This document shows positions 1 through 8,867 of a DNA stretch of 64,000 nucleotides, in pieces; positions within the stretch are counted from its first letter, which is position 1; every line of letters starts with the position of its first letter. The stretch is from the NCBI GenBank assembly GCA_910576125.1, contig CAJTHM010000009.1, positions 124,001 through 188,000 on the forward strand, given 5' to 3'. Below the pieces are notes generated by a model. That model was given only the letters and a program-made list of their open reading frames with translations. It had not been told where the DNA came from and searched no databases. This stretch comes from Lachnospiraceae bacterium. GTDB lineage: Bacteria; Bacillota; Clostridia; Lachnospirales; Lachnospiraceae. The position numbers and the translations under genes were made by a program.

Positions 1-462
1 ATATGGCAGGCGGGGATTTTCGGCGTGTCCAGGGACAGGCTGGAGCAGGACGCCAGGGAGAGGCAGAATATCGCCGGCAGCTGGGAAATGGCCCAGGATG
101 TCAATGAGGATGTCTGTGCCATGCTTTTCTATGATGATGTCAGAGAGAATTACACCTATTCCATATACCTGACAAAGGAGGGGCTGTCATACGGCTACTT
201 CTTCAGGCAGGGCGGTACCGATGCCTATATGGAGGAGGGAGTGAAAGGCGTGGTATTTGAAGACAAAGGAATCGCGCTGCTGTCCCTGAATGAGGACAAG
301 GTATGTAAAATCGTAGTGGACAGCAATGCGGATCAGAAAACCATTCAGGTCAACGCTGAAGAACCTTTCGCCGTGGTGCTCCCCATCGAGTGCGGAGCGA
401 TTACCATGTACGACGCGCAAGGCAACATCGTGACGCTTTATGATACCTTTACCGGTGCCTGA
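1..462 (+). CDS. C-terminal part of an unrecognised protein (5' end outside window)
   Basis: The reading frame is open from base 1 to the TGA at 460-462, so only about the last 153 residues are visible; a GTG at 25 has no clear ribosome binding site and is probably internal. The segment is acidic and mixes short hydrophobic stretches with charged turns, which suggests a mostly beta fold. I see no membrane segment, cysteine motif or catalytic signature. It ends seven bases before a perfect terminator shared with the convergent prs block. I do not recognise the family and assign no function. Confidence 0.6.
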   Translation: MWQAGIFGVSRDRLEQDARERQNIAGSWEMAQDVNEDVCAMLFYDDVRENYTYSIYLTKEGLSYGYFFRQGGTDAYMEEGVKGVVFEDKGIALLSLNEDKVCKIVVDSNADQKTIQVNAEEPFAVVLPIECGAITMYDAQGNIVTLYDTFTGA

Positions 463-468
463 AGACAG

Positions 469-500
469 GGCCGCCGGATATCCGGAATCCGGCGGCCTTT
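469..500. terminator. Bidirectional terminator between the first gene and prs
   Basis: A perfect 11-bp inverted repeat (GGCCGCCGGAT at 469-479 and its complement at 487-497) with a 7-base loop is followed by TTT. It lies between two convergent genes and can serve both, although the T tract is short on either side. Confidence 0.75.
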
Positions 501-515
501 CAAATAAAACCTCAA

Positions 516-1706
516 TCAGGAGTTCAAATCCCCATTCTTGTATCTTGCCACGATGCTCTGAATTCTCTCATTGGGATTCAGCAGATCGCTGATGGAAGAG
601 TCGTGATTCAGGGTGTCGATGATGTAGGCGATGTATTTGCTCATGTCACAGTTGATGTACCATTCCCGCTGCAGCAGTTCCGGAGTCTGGTAGATCAGGT
701 TAGTGGTCAGCACCCGGTCTATGGTACCGTCCGCATATGCCATGTCGAATTTGTCCAGTCCATTGGTGAAGAGGCCGAAAGTGGCAAAGACGAAGATTTT
801 GTTCGCCTTGCGGTTCTTCAGTTCGGCTGCCACTTCCAGCACGCTGTCCCCGGAGGAAATCATGTCGTCGATGATGATCATGTCCTTTCCCTCCACGCTG
901 GTGCCCAGGAATTCATGGGCGATGATGGGATTGCGCCCATTGACGAGCTTGCTGTAATCCCGCCTCTTGTAGAACATTCCCATGTCCAGCCCCAGCACAT
1001 TGGCGATATAGATGGCCCGGTACATGCCGCCCTCATCGGGGCTTATGATCATCATATGGTCCGAGTCCATCTGCAGATTGTCCACATGGCCCAGCAGTCC
1101 CTTGATGAACTGGTAGGCGGGCTGAACCGTCTCGAAGCCATGCAGAGGGATGGCATTCTGGACTCTGGGGTCATGGGCGTCAAAGGTGATGATATTGTCC
1201 ACGCCCATCTGCACCAGTTCCTGGAGCGCCAGGGCACAGTCCAGGGATTCCCGGTTGGTGCGCTTATGCTGACGGCTCTCGTAGAGGAAAGGCATGATGA
1301 CCGTGATGCGGCGGGCCTTTCCGCCCACAGCGGCAATGATCCGCTTCAGGTCCTGATAATGATCGTCCGGCGACATATGGTTCTCATGGCCGCACAGACT
1401 ATAAGTCAGAGAGTAATTGCAGACATCCACCAGCAGATAGAGATCGAAGCCCCGGACGGATTCCTGGATGGTTCCCTTTGCCTCCCCGGATCCAAAACGG
1501 GGGACTTTCGTGTGCAGCAGGTAGGAGTCTTTCTGATAACCGGAGAAAGCCAGCGAGTCCTTGTGCTCGCTTTCCCGTTCCGCCCGCCATTTCACCAGAT
1601 ATTTGTCGATTCGTTCGGAGAGAGGCTTGCAGCCCTCCAGCGCGATAATTCCCAGAGAGCCTACGGGAATGGTTTCCAAGTTTCTTTTTTCTTCGCGGTT
1701 GCCCAT
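516..1706 (-). CDS. prs: Ribose-phosphate pyrophosphokinase (PRPP synthetase), long clostridial form
   Basis: Makes phosphoribosyl pyrophosphate from ribose 5-phosphate and ATP in the cytoplasm, feeding nucleotide, NAD, histidine and tryptophan synthesis. Family features seen: FDAHDPRVQNAIP matching the ATP/metal site, the YKRRDY flexible loop, and the PRPP-binding loop IIIDDMISSGDS near residue 310. The protein is about 396 aa, clearly longer than the usual ~315, with a longer N-terminal half, and the PRPP loop has ISSGDS where most enzymes have DTGGT. The ATG at 1706 is preferred over the upstream in-frame ATG because AAAGGG lies 7 bases before it. Last gene of the minus-strand block with the primosome genes. 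Identity is well supported; the variant subclass is an inference. Confidence 0.88.
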   Translation of the reverse strand: MGNREEKRNLETIPVGSLGIIALEGCKPLSERIDKYLVKWRAERESEHKDSLAFSGYQKDSYLLHTKVPRFGSGEAKGTIQESVRGFDLYLLVDVCNYSLTYSLCGHENHMSPDDHYQDLKRIIAAVGGKARRITVIMPFLYESRQHKRTNRESLDCALALQELVQMGVDNIITFDAHDPRVQNAIPLHGFETVQPAYQFIKGLLGHVDNLQMDSDHMMIISPDEGGMYRAIYIANVLGLDMGMFYKRRDYSKLVNGRNPIIAHEFLGTSVEGKDMIIIDDMISSGDSVLEVAAELKNRKANKIFVFATFGLFTNGLDKFDMAYADGTIDRVLTTNLIYQTPELLQREWYINCDMSKYIAYIIDTLNHDSSISDLLNPNERIQSIVARYKNGDLNS

Positions 1707-1791
1707 GATGTGTCCCTTTCTATTCTTTTGCGTGCTTATTGGTTCCTTTGTTGTCTGAATCCGGAAGAAGATCTTGCAGGTACTATGTATG

Positions 1792-2784
1792 TTATGTGGC
1801 TGCGGCATTGGACAGGCGCTTTTTCAGGATGCGGATGTCCGGCCCGGTGAGCTTGCAGAGGGTAAAGCCGCTGGTGATTCGGGAGAAAATCCGGTCGGAA
1901 TAGCGATCCCTGAGCTCTTCTAAACTGATATTGGTAGAAATCAAAGTGGACTTGCCGCGCAGATGACGTTCGTTGAGACAGGAAAACAGCTCGGAAGTCA
2001 CAAAGCTGTTGGTGATTTCTGTCCCCAGGTCATCGATAATCAGCAGGTCGCAGCTGTACAAATCTTCGCATAAATCGTGGAGACTGTCTTTCAGCCTCCC
2101 GTCAAAAGTATATCTGGCCAGCGTGTCGAAGAGGCCGGACGCGCTGAAATAAATCACGGAATTGCCGTTTTTCAGCAACTCTCCCGCTATGCAGCCGGAC
2201 AGGAAGCTTTTTCCGGTTCCCACAGTGCCATAGAAAAAGAGATTCTGATAATTTTCCCGGAAATCCTTTATGAATTTCCGGCTGATGTCCACCGCCGTCT
2301 CAAAACGGCGCAAATCGTCATCCCGATAATATGCATACGAAAGAGTGGAAAAATTTTCTCGTTCGATGGTGTCCTGTATATGGGACTGGGCATAAAGGAT
2401 GGAGATTTCCTGCTGCCGGAAACAATGGCATTTTTCCCGGAGGCCGTTCCCGGAGGTGATATAGCCCGTGTCCTGACAGTCGGCGCAGCGGTATAAAGGC
2501 TCCAGATAATCGGCGGGAAAGCCGTGCTCTGCAAGGAGACATTTCTGTCTGGCGGTGACTTCAGCCAGCTCTTCATGCAGCCTGGCCAGAGCGTTCTCAT
2601 CTCCCCCCAGCATGCGCCTTGCGCCGGCAACGGAGAGCGTGCTGATGGACTCCTCAAGCCGGCGGTATTCGGGCACGGTTTCATAGACTTTCTGTCTCCT
2701 GGTCTCCGCAAGAATCCTGTTCTCGTCCCTTGTGCGCTGGTATCCTTTTATGATGGCTTCGTACTGGGAATTGCTGAGTGCCAC
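1792..2784 (-). CDS. DnaI/DnaC-like helicase loader ATPase
   Basis: About 330 aa. Expected to load the replicative helicase during primosome assembly. Around residues 90-115 there is a zinc-finger-like CxxC...CxC element (CADC, then KCHCF), typical of clostridial DnaC-like loaders. The AAA+ core follows, with Walker A GTVGTGKS, Walker B LLIIDDLG and a sensor segment LISTNISLEEL. The start is a GTG at 2784 with AAGGAG 7 bases upstream; the frame is open further upstream but has no ribosome site there. It lies 31 bases after the DnaD-like gene and before prs, so the loader and DnaD protein are probably co-expressed. IstB-type transposition ATPases share this fold, but the zinc finger and the DnaD neighbour favour the replication role. 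Confidence 0.85.
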   Translation of the reverse strand: MALSNSQYEAIIKGYQRTRDENRILAETRRQKVYETVPEYRRLEESISTLSVAGARRMLGGDENALARLHEELAEVTARQKCLLAEHGFPADYLEPLYRCADCQDTGYITSGNGLREKCHCFRQQEISILYAQSHIQDTIERENFSTLSYAYYRDDDLRRFETAVDISRKFIKDFRENYQNLFFYGTVGTGKSFLSGCIAGELLKNGNSVIYFSASGLFDTLARYTFDGRLKDSLHDLCEDLYSCDLLIIDDLGTEITNSFVTSELFSCLNERHLRGKSTLISTNISLEELRDRYSDRIFSRITSGFTLCKLTGPDIRILKKRLSNAAAT

Positions 2785-2815
2785 TTCTGATCTCCTTGTC
2801 TTTGTGCCTTTACGG

Positions 2816-3937
2816 TCAGTTGCTGACCAGTTCCTGTTCCAGAGCGACAAAATCATAGCTGTTCTGCGTGAACTGATTGAATTTATTATTGCCGCCGGAT
2901 TGCTTGGAAGAGGCGGAGCCGGTGTTCTTCCTGCGCTGCTGGTACATATCATCGATTCCCTGGATGTCGGATTTGTGGTGCACGTTCTGGCGCTTCCAGC
3001 TGCTCAAGATGCTCTCAGCATACTCGAAGCGGTGCTTGTCCGTCGCCAGGACTGTGCGCTCGCAGGCCTCGATGATGATATCCACGGAAAAACCGTAATC
3101 TTTCAGCCAGCGCGTGATGAACTCCATCTCCTTGGCGGTGGGAGAATTGCTCTTCCCCAGCCCGTTCATGATAGTGTAGATATTCTTGTCGTAGCGGGTG
3201 GCGTTTTTCTGGGCCTGCTTGGGGGTGGTGATGCCCTGCTCCGCCCAGTTCACCGCAACTTTCTCTATGTACTTGAAATCCTTTTTGCCCCGATCCACAC
3301 AGTATTGAATCAGATAGTCAATCAGGTCGTCAGAAAAATGCAGCACATCCGTGAAGTACAGGATGGTCTTGATCTCCGACGGCGTCAGCGGCTTTCCGAT
3401 ATAGGACTCCGCCACGAACAGAAGCTGGGTGGTCTCCTGCCTGTTCTTGAATTCCCTGAGCTGGTCGGCCGAGTAAGAGGGCTTTTCGTAGGGGGAAGTC
3501 TCCTGAGGCATGGGAACAGAGATGCTCTCTTCGGGAAAACGAATCTCCCGGGGACTCTCCGCCGGAGCTGCCGCCGCGGAGGGCACAGGCACGAAAGAGG
3601 CCGGAGTCCGGGGAACCGAAACAGCGCCGGATTCGGTCGCGGCGTTTAAATCGTGGATATGGATTCCCACCAGATTCTTGCTCCCGTCATAGTCCAGGCT
3701 TAAAATACGCTGCTTCTCCCAGTACTTGAGAGCGCGCAGCACATCCTTTTCCGTGTGGTTGAACTTGTCCGCGATATCGGACACACTGGTGGGCATTTGG
3801 GCATTCATCATGCGGAGCAGATAGAGGTAGACTTTCAGCTGCGCGTCATTGGCATCCTTCATATATTCATCGATGAAAAGATTGGACACTACCGTGGAAT
3901 CCACATGATTATCCGGGTAAATCGTCAAACGCGCCAT
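2816..3937 (-). CDS. DnaD-domain primosome protein
   Basis: 373 aa. DnaD-type proteins remodel DNA and help recruit the helicase loader at origins and restart sites. The N-terminal ~100 residues look like the winged-helix DnaD N domain (VYLYLLRMMNAQMPTSVSDI). A Pro/Ala/Ser-rich linker at about 105-160 follows, then two tandem DnaD C-terminal-like domains at about 165-235 (LTPSEIKTILYF...) and 250-320 (TAKEMEFITRWLKDYGFS). The tail is Gln/Asn-rich and probably disordered. AGGGAG lies just before the ATG at 3937. It heads a set with the DnaI/DnaC-like gene and follows a cluster of DnaA-box-like motifs, which fits a replication role. Confidence 0.85.
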   Translation of the reverse strand: MARLTIYPDNHVDSTVVSNLFIDEYMKDANDAQLKVYLYLLRMMNAQMPTSVSDIADKFNHTEKDVLRALKYWEKQRILSLDYDGSKNLVGIHIHDLNAATESGAVSVPRTPASFVPVPSAAAAPAESPREIRFPEESISVPMPQETSPYEKPSYSADQLREFKNRQETTQLLFVAESYIGKPLTPSEIKTILYFTDVLHFSDDLIDYLIQYCVDRGKKDFKYIEKVAVNWAEQGITTPKQAQKNATRYDKNIYTIMNGLGKSNSPTAKEMEFITRWLKDYGFSVDIIIEACERTVLATDKHRFEYAESILSSWKRQNVHHKSDIQGIDDMYQQRRKNTGSASSKQSGGNNKFNQFTQNSYDFVALEQELVSN

Positions 3938-3978
3938 TTGGTCTCCCTGCCTCTCATAACAATCGCTTTAGTAGAAAA

Positions 3979-3987
3979 AGTATAGCA
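3979..3987 (-). promoter_or_regulatory. Extended -10 promoter for the DnaD-like gene
   Basis: On the minus strand TGCTATACT is an extended -10 element about 40 bases before the DnaD-like start; the -35 region upstream is only T-rich. Plausible but not strong. Confidence 0.45.
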
Positions 3988-4054
3988 TAAGGTCATAAAA
4001 AAAGAAATAGTAAAATTGCCGGAATCCATTTTGGGAATCGGGCCCGGGCAAAAA

Positions 4055-4168
4055 TGTGGAAATTGTGGAAACGGTGTACAACTTTTCAGAGCCCCGGATT
4101 TTACAGGGCCTTTCTGAAAAAATATCCACAGTCCGGATTTCCATCTTTTCTGTGGATAATGTGGATAA
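4055..4168. promoter_or_regulatory. Cluster of DnaA-box-like 9-mers upstream of primosome genes
   Basis: Two abutting perfect copies of TGTGGATAA (complement of the DnaA box TTATCCACA) lie at 4151-4159 and 4160-4168, directly after the murC stop. ATATCCACA at 4122-4130 has one mismatch, and two abutting copies of TGTGGAAAT/C at 4055-4072 have two mismatches each. Between them is a hairpin (TTTTCAGA at 4083-4090 with TCTGAAAA at 4113-4120, plus GCCC/GGGC inside) that may end murC transcription, although no T run follows it. The density of boxes suggests DnaA binding; whether this regulates the DnaD/DnaI genes or titrates DnaA cannot be told. Confidence 0.6.
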
Positions 4169-5548
4169 TTACGAACCAAGCAGATTTTCGCCGATTTTTA
4201 CCACGTCTCCCGCCCCCATGGTTATCAACACATCGCCGTTTATGCAATTTTCCAAAAGGAAATTTTCTATCTCATCAAAACTCGGAAAATAATGGCACTC
4301 ATGCCCAAGGGTCTGGATTTCCCGCTGCAGATCTTCCGAGTGGACGCCAAGGGTATCCGTCTCCCGGGCCGCGTAAATGTCCGCCAGCACCACTTCGTCC
4401 GCCAGGGACAGGGATTGCGCGAACTCTTTCAGATAAGCCTTTGTGCGGGTATAGGTGTGGGGCTGGAACACGCACCACAGCTTCCTGTGGGGGTAGTTTG
4501 CGGCAGCAGTCAAAGTGGCGGTGATTTCCGTGGGATGATGGGCATAGTCGTCGATGATGGTGACGCCGCCCACTTTGCCCTTGTACTCGAATCTGCGGTC
4601 GGTACCCTTATAGCCCCGCAGGGCGGTCTCCGCCGCCGCGCTGTCAATGGAAAGACAGTCGGCCAGCGCAAATGCCGCCAGAGCGTTCTTCACATTGTGC
4701 TCGCCGGGGACGCTTAAAACTACGGCCCGTTCCCTGCCCGCGGAATCGTGCAGGGTGAAAGCGGGATTGCCGAATTCGTCGTAGCGGATGTCCGTGGCAT
4801 AATAGTCGCAGGTATTGCCGATGCCGAAAGTGACGACGCGGCAGGCCAGCCCATCGACGATCTCCTCCAGACGCTCTGTCTCCCCATTGATGATCAGACA
4901 GCCGTCTTCGGGCAGGAGCTGCGCGAACCGCCGGAAAGAATGGCGGATATCCTCCAGGTCTTTAAAGAAGTCGAGATGGTCTTCGTCTATGTTCAGGATG
5001 ATGCCTATCTTTGGGAAGAAGTCCAGGAAGCTGTTGGTATACTCGCAGGCCTCCGTCACGAAGTAATCCGAATGTCCTATCCGCATATTGCCGCCGATGT
5101 CTTTCAGGATGCCTCCCACGGACAGGGTGGGATCCAGACCGGCGCCCAGGAGGATCTCGCTGATCATGGAGGTGGTAGTGGTCTTGCCGTGGGTGCCGCT
5201 GACGGCAATGGGAATCCGGTAATTCTTCATCACCTGTCCCATGAGCTGTCCCCTGGTCAGGCAGGGGAGATTCTTTTCGTGGACAGCCCTGTACTCCGGG
5301 TTGTCGGGGCGGATGGCGGCGGTGAAGACGGCGCAGTCTATCGTATCGGTAATATTTTCTGCCTTTTGTCCATAGAATACGGTAATCCCCTGTGCCTCCA
5401 GCATCCTGGTGGTGGCGCTGGGAGCGCGGTCGGAGCCTGACACCTGAAAGCCCGCGTCGGCCAGCAGTTCCGCCAGCCCGGACATGCTGATGCCGCCGAT
5501 GCCCACAAAGTAGAGGGAGGAGGGATGATTGAAATCAATTGTATACAT
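4169..5548 (-). CDS. murC: UDP-N-acetylmuramate--L-alanine ligase
   Basis: 459 aa, normal length for MurC. Adds L-alanine to UDP-MurNAc with ATP in the cytoplasmic stage of peptidoglycan synthesis. Seen: the N-terminal Rossmann-type UDP-binding segment FVGIGGISMSGLAELL, the Mur ligase ATP loop GTHGKTTTTSMI near residue 118, the NIDEDHLDFF motif, and DDYAHHPTEI in the C-terminal domain. AAGGAAG precedes the ATG at 5548 by 9 bases. It has its own promoter and faces away from the glg operon. The gene stops directly at the DnaA-box cluster. Confidence 0.96.
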   Translation of the reverse strand: MYTIDFNHPSSLYFVGIGGISMSGLAELLADAGFQVSGSDRAPSATTRMLEAQGITVFYGQKAENITDTIDCAVFTAAIRPDNPEYRAVHEKNLPCLTRGQLMGQVMKNYRIPIAVSGTHGKTTTTSMISEILLGAGLDPTLSVGGILKDIGGNMRIGHSDYFVTEACEYTNSFLDFFPKIGIILNIDEDHLDFFKDLEDIRHSFRRFAQLLPEDGCLIINGETERLEEIVDGLACRVVTFGIGNTCDYYATDIRYDEFGNPAFTLHDSAGRERAVVLSVPGEHNVKNALAAFALADCLSIDSAAAETALRGYKGTDRRFEYKGKVGGVTIIDDYAHHPTEITATLTAAANYPHRKLWCVFQPHTYTRTKAYLKEFAQSLSLADEVVLADIYAARETDTLGVHSEDLQREIQTLGHECHYFPSFDEIENFLLENCINGDVLITMGAGDVVKIGENLLGS

Positions 5549-5586
5549 ATCGCTGTACTTCCTTGTTGGATTTTCTTTTCATTATT

Positions 5587-5616
5587 ATTATAGCACCGGC
5601 GGCGAAAAAAAATCAA
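5587..5616 (-). promoter_or_regulatory. Promoter for murC
   Basis: On the minus strand TTGATT (5611-5616), an 18-base spacer and an extended -10 TGCTATAAT ending at 5587 lie about 40 bases before the murC ATG. Confidence 0.7.
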
Positions 5617-5799
5617 TATGAAATACAGTTTCCAAAGTTGACCAAGGTGACAGAGAAAATTGTGTGCATAAAATATAAAAAATAGAAAAAATATATAAAA
5701 ATAGAGTCCATTATGCTGAAAATATGTTAATTTTCAACACAAATAAGAATATAAAAAATAAATATTTTGACATTAAATATTCCATTTTGTCAAGCCGTA

Positions 5800-5835
5800 T
5801 GATATAATGTTGACACACAAGGACATTGTGTCAAC
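5800..5835 (+). promoter_or_regulatory. glgC promoter with palindromic operator at the start point
   Basis: An extended -10 TGATATAAT lies at 5800-5808 with a weak -35 (TTCCAT, 17-base spacing) in an AT-rich stretch. Immediately downstream is a perfect 9-bp inverted repeat, GTTGACACA at 5809-5817 and TGTGTCAAC at 5827-5835, covering the expected transcription start. This position suits a repressor operator or a 5' hairpin. The leader to glgC is about 165 bases; the rest of the murC-glgC gap is AT-rich, with no gene seen. Confidence 0.6.
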
Positions 5836-5841
5836 TTTTGA

Positions 5842-5867
5842 TTCCATGTGCGCCGGGGCGCACGGAA
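5842..5867 (+). other. Hairpin in the glgC 5' leader
   Basis: TTCC...GTGCGCC and GGCGCAC...GGAA form a GC-rich hairpin in the untranslated leader of glgC. No T run follows, so it is probably an mRNA structure rather than a terminator. Confidence 0.45.
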
Positions 5868-5982
5868 CTGTGGCATAATGACTTCAACCAAAGCATGAAA
5901 GTCGAGCGCAGAAAGCCGTGTGGCGCGCGTTGATTATCAGATTTGACTTGCTCCGATAATACACGAAACAGAGGTGACAACC

Positions 5983-7257
5983 ATGGTAAAGAAAGAAATG
6001 ATTGCCATGCTGCTGGCAGGCGGGCAGGGCAGTCGGCTGGGCGTACTGACGTCCAAGATGGCAAAGCCTGCCGTGGCGTTCGGAGGAAAGTACCGAATCA
6101 TTGACTTTCCGCTCTCCAACTGCATCAATTCGGGAGTGGACACGGTGGGAGTCCTGACCCAGTATCAGCCCCTGCGGCTGAATTCCCATATCGGAATAGG
6201 CATCCCCTGGGATCTGGACCGCAATATCGGCGGCGTCACGGTGCTGCCGCCCTATGAGAGAAGCTCCAACAGCGAATGGTATACGGGCACGGCCAACGCC
6301 ATCTACCAGAATCTGGAATATATGGAGGGCTATCACCCCGATTATGTGCTGATTCTGTCAGGGGACCATATCTACAAGATGGACTACGAGCTCATGCTGG
6401 ACTTTCATAAGGACAACAATGCGGATGTGACCATCGCCGTCATGCCGGTGCCCATGGAGGAGGCTGGCCGCTTCGGCATCATGATAGCCGATGAGAAGCG
6501 CAGGATTACGGATTTTGAAGAAAAGCCCAGACATCCCAGGAGCAATCTGGCCAGTATGGGCATCTATATCTTCAACTGGAAGACCCTGAAAAAGGCCCTG
6601 GTAGCCATGGCGGAACAGCCTGCGCTGGACTTTGGCAAGCATGTGATTCCCTACTGTCACAGGAAAGGCGCGTTCCTTTACGCCTACGAGTTCAACGGTT
6701 ACTGGAAGGATGTAGGCACTCTGCATTCCTACTGGCAGGCCAATATGGAGCTGATCGACATCGTACCGGAGTTCAATCTGTATGAGGAATACTGGAAGAT
6801 CTACACCAAGAGCGAGATTCAGCCGCCCCAGTATTTTGCGCCGGACAGCATAGTGGAGACAAGCATCATCGGCGAGGGCACGGATGTCTACGGCAAGGTG
6901 TACAACTCCGTCATAGGCTGCGGGGTCACCATCGGCAGGGACACGGTAGTCCGGGATTCCATCATCATGAACCAGACCCAGATTGGAAACCATTGCGAGC
7001 TATACAAGGCCATCGTGGCGGAGGAGGTGCGGATAGGCGATTACGTGAAGCTGGGGCTGGGAGAGCCGGTGGAGAATGAAATCGCCCCGCATATCTATAA
7101 CCATGACATCGTGACTATAGGGGAGCGGAGTGTCATCCCCAACGGCATTACGGTGGGGAAGAACGCGGTGATTTCCGGCGTCACCACAGGACTGGATTAC
7201 GAGAATTCCTATCTGCCAGGGGGCAAAACTTTGATTAAGGCAGGTGAACAGCAATGA
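5983..7257 (+). CDS. glgC: Glucose-1-phosphate adenylyltransferase catalytic subunit
   Basis: 424 aa. Forms ADP-glucose from glucose 1-phosphate and ATP, the committed step of bacterial glycogen synthesis. Seen: the nucleotide-binding start [47 protein letters not shown], the [12 protein letters not shown] loop, the glucose-1-P segment EEKPRHPR, and a C-terminal left-handed beta-helix with hexapeptide-like repeats (about 290-400). The ATG at 5983 has GAGGTG 6 bases upstream; an in-frame GTG three codons earlier overlaps that site and is unlikely. It overlaps glgD by 4 bases (ATGA), so the two subunits are translationally coupled. Confidence 0.96.
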   Translation: MVKKEMIAMLLAGGQGSRLGVLTSKMAKPAVAFGGKYRIIDFPLSNCINSGVDTVGVLTQYQPLRLNSHIGIGIPWDLDRNIGGVTVLPPYERSSNSEWYTGTANAIYQNLEYMEGYHPDYVLILSGDHIYKMDYELMLDFHKDNNADVTIAVMPVPMEEAGRFGIMIADEKRRITDFEEKPRHPRSNLASMGIYIFNWKTLKKALVAMAEQPALDFGKHVIPYCHRKGAFLYAYEFNGYWKDVGTLHSYWQANMELIDIVPEFNLYEEYWKIYTKSEIQPPQYFAPDSIVETSIIGEGTDVYGKVYNSVIGCGVTIGRDTVVRDSIIMNQTQIGNHCELYKAIVAEEVRIGDYVKLGLGEPVENEIAPHIYNHDIVTIGERSVIPNGITVGKNAVISGVTTGLDYENSYLPGGKTLIKAGEQQ

Positions 7258-8375
7258 GGGCAATCGGAATCATTTTGGCCGGCGGCAATAACCGCAGGAT
7301 GCAGGAGCTGTCACACAAACGCGCCGTGTGCGCCATGCCTATCGCGGGCAGCTACCGCAGTATCGATTTTACCTTGAGCAACATGTCGAATTCCCATATC
7401 CAGAAGGTGGCGGTGCTGACCCAGTACAATGCCAGCAGCCTGCATGAACACCTAAGCTCCTCCAAATGGTGGGATTTCGGGCGCAAGCAGGGCGGCTTAT
7501 ATGTATTCACACCGGCGGTGACAGCGCAGAACAGCAACTGGTACAGGGGCACGGCGGATGCCATTTACCAGAATCTGGATTTCCTAAAGAGCAGCCATGA
7601 ACCCTATGTGCTGGTGGCATCGGGGGACGGCGTGTACAAGATGGATTATGGCAAGGTGCTGGAATATCATATCGAGAGAAAGGCGGATATCACCGTGGTC
7701 TGCCGGGATATGAGCCCCCAGGCGGATCTGGAGCGCTTCGGGACCATCCGCATGAATGAGGAGAGCCGTATCGAGGAATTCGAGGAAAAGCCGCTGCAGG
7801 CTATATCCAGGGTCATCTCCTGCGGCATCTACATCCTCCGCAGGCGCCAGCTCATAGAGATGGTGGAGAAATGCATCGAGGAGGACCGGTACGATTTCGT
7901 CAGGGACATCCTCATCCGCCATAAGGATGTGAAACGGATCTTTGGTTACAAGATAAAGGATTACTGGAGGAACATAGCCTCGGTGGAGGATTACTACAGC
8001 ACCAACATGGACTTCCTGAAATCCGAGGTGCGGAATTATTTCTTCAAGCAATACCCGGACATCTATTCCAAGGTGGACGACCTGGCCCCTGCAAAGTATA
8101 ATGTGGGAGCCAGCGTGCGGAACAGCCTGATATCCAGCGGCTGCATCGTCAACGGTGTTGTAGAGAATTCCGTCGTATTCAAAAAGAGTTATATAGGCAA
8201 TAATTGTGTCATCAAGAATTCCATCATTCTGAATGATGTGTATATCGGCGACAACACTTACATCGAGAATTGCATCTTAGAAAGCCATAGCACCATTCGG
8301 GCAAATTCCCGCTATGTGGGGGAAGATGGGCAGATTCGCATTGTAGTAGAGAGAAACGAAAGATACACGATGTGA
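7254..8375 (+). CDS. glgD: GlgD, second subunit of glucose-1-phosphate adenylyltransferase
   Basis: 373 aa. In Firmicutes GlgD pairs with GlgC and raises its activity. It has the same fold, but the signature residues are relaxed: [15 protein letters not shown] replaces the catalytic GGxGxRL loop, which supports a mainly non-catalytic role. The nucleotidyltransferase-like domain covers about residues 1-250 and the beta-helix about 280-360 ([19 protein letters not shown]). It starts inside the glgC stop (ATGA overlap), so a stoichiometric complex is likely. The phosphorylase glgP is present 48 kb away rather than in this operon. Confidence 0.93.
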   Translation: MRAIGIILAGGNNRRMQELSHKRAVCAMPIAGSYRSIDFTLSNMSNSHIQKVAVLTQYNASSLHEHLSSSKWWDFGRKQGGLYVFTPAVTAQNSNWYRGTADAIYQNLDFLKSSHEPYVLVASGDGVYKMDYGKVLEYHIERKADITVVCRDMSPQADLERFGTIRMNEESRIEEFEEKPLQAISRVISCGIYILRRRQLIEMVEKCIEEDRYDFVRDILIRHKDVKRIFGYKIKDYWRNIASVEDYYSTNMDFLKSEVRNYFFKQYPDIYSKVDDLAPAKYNVGASVRNSLISSGCIVNGVVENSVVFKKSYIGNNCVIKNSIILNDVYIGDNTYIENCILESHSTIRANSRYVGEDGQIRIVVERNERYTM

Positions 8376-8514
8376 CATAGGTGGCTTTATACTGCAGACC
8401 GCCGGGCTTTACAATTAGGAAAACGAACAAAGATCCCGTCGGTGATCTGCAGTCGGGATTTGTAGCAAGTTTTACTGGTGTGCGGTATGGATTCCGAGTA
8501 AGGGGGTTTAAGAG

Positions 8515-8787
8515 ATGCAGGTTACAGATGTTCGCGTGCGAAAGATTGCGAAGGAGGGCAGGATGAAGGCGATTGTGTCCATTACCTTGGACGAGGAATT
8601 CGTAGTACATGATATCAAGGTAATAGAAGGAGACAAGGGGCTGTTCATTGCAATGCCCAGCAAGAGGACGGCAGATGGAGAATACAAGGATATTGCCCAT
8701 CCCATCAATGCGTCCGCCAGAGAAGCGATCCAGAAAGTCATCCTGGAGAGCTACAGGAGGGCCCTGACGGAGCCGGACGGGGAATGA
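8515..8787 (+). CDS. spoVG: Septation regulator / RNA-binding protein SpoVG
   Basis: 90 aa, normal size. SpoVG is a small conserved nucleic-acid-binding protein affecting asymmetric septation during sporulation and gene regulation in other Firmicutes. The start [11 protein letters not shown] and the core [20 protein letters not shown] followed by FIAMPSKRT are diagnostic. AGGGGG precedes the ATG by 8 bases. It lies 139 bases after glgD and before a strong terminator. The gap upstream has a weak ATCCCG/CGGGAT inverted repeat but I could not identify a sigma-H promoter. Confidence 0.96.
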   Translation: MQVTDVRVRKIAKEGRMKAIVSITLDEEFVVHDIKVIEGDKGLFIAMPSKRTADGEYKDIAHPINASAREAIQKVILESYRRALTEPDGE

Positions 8788-8824
8788 GACGTGACAGCAT
8801 AGGATAAAAGACAATTAAATCCCC

Positions 8825-8859
8825 AAAAAGCCATGGCGGTAAGCGCCATGGCTTTTTTT
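8825..8859. terminator. Bidirectional terminator between spoVG and the ABC-F gene
   Basis: A perfect 14-bp stem (AAAAAGCCATGGCG and its complement) with a 5-base loop is flanked by A5 on one side and T7 on the other, so it works for both convergent genes. Confidence 0.93.
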
Positions 8860-8867
8860 ACATGTGT

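Noticed and set aside
603..1850. Long plus-strand ORF opposite prs
   Set aside because: It mirrors the well-supported prs gene on the other strand, has no ribosome site and no family resemblance; such antisense frames are common in GC-rich codons.
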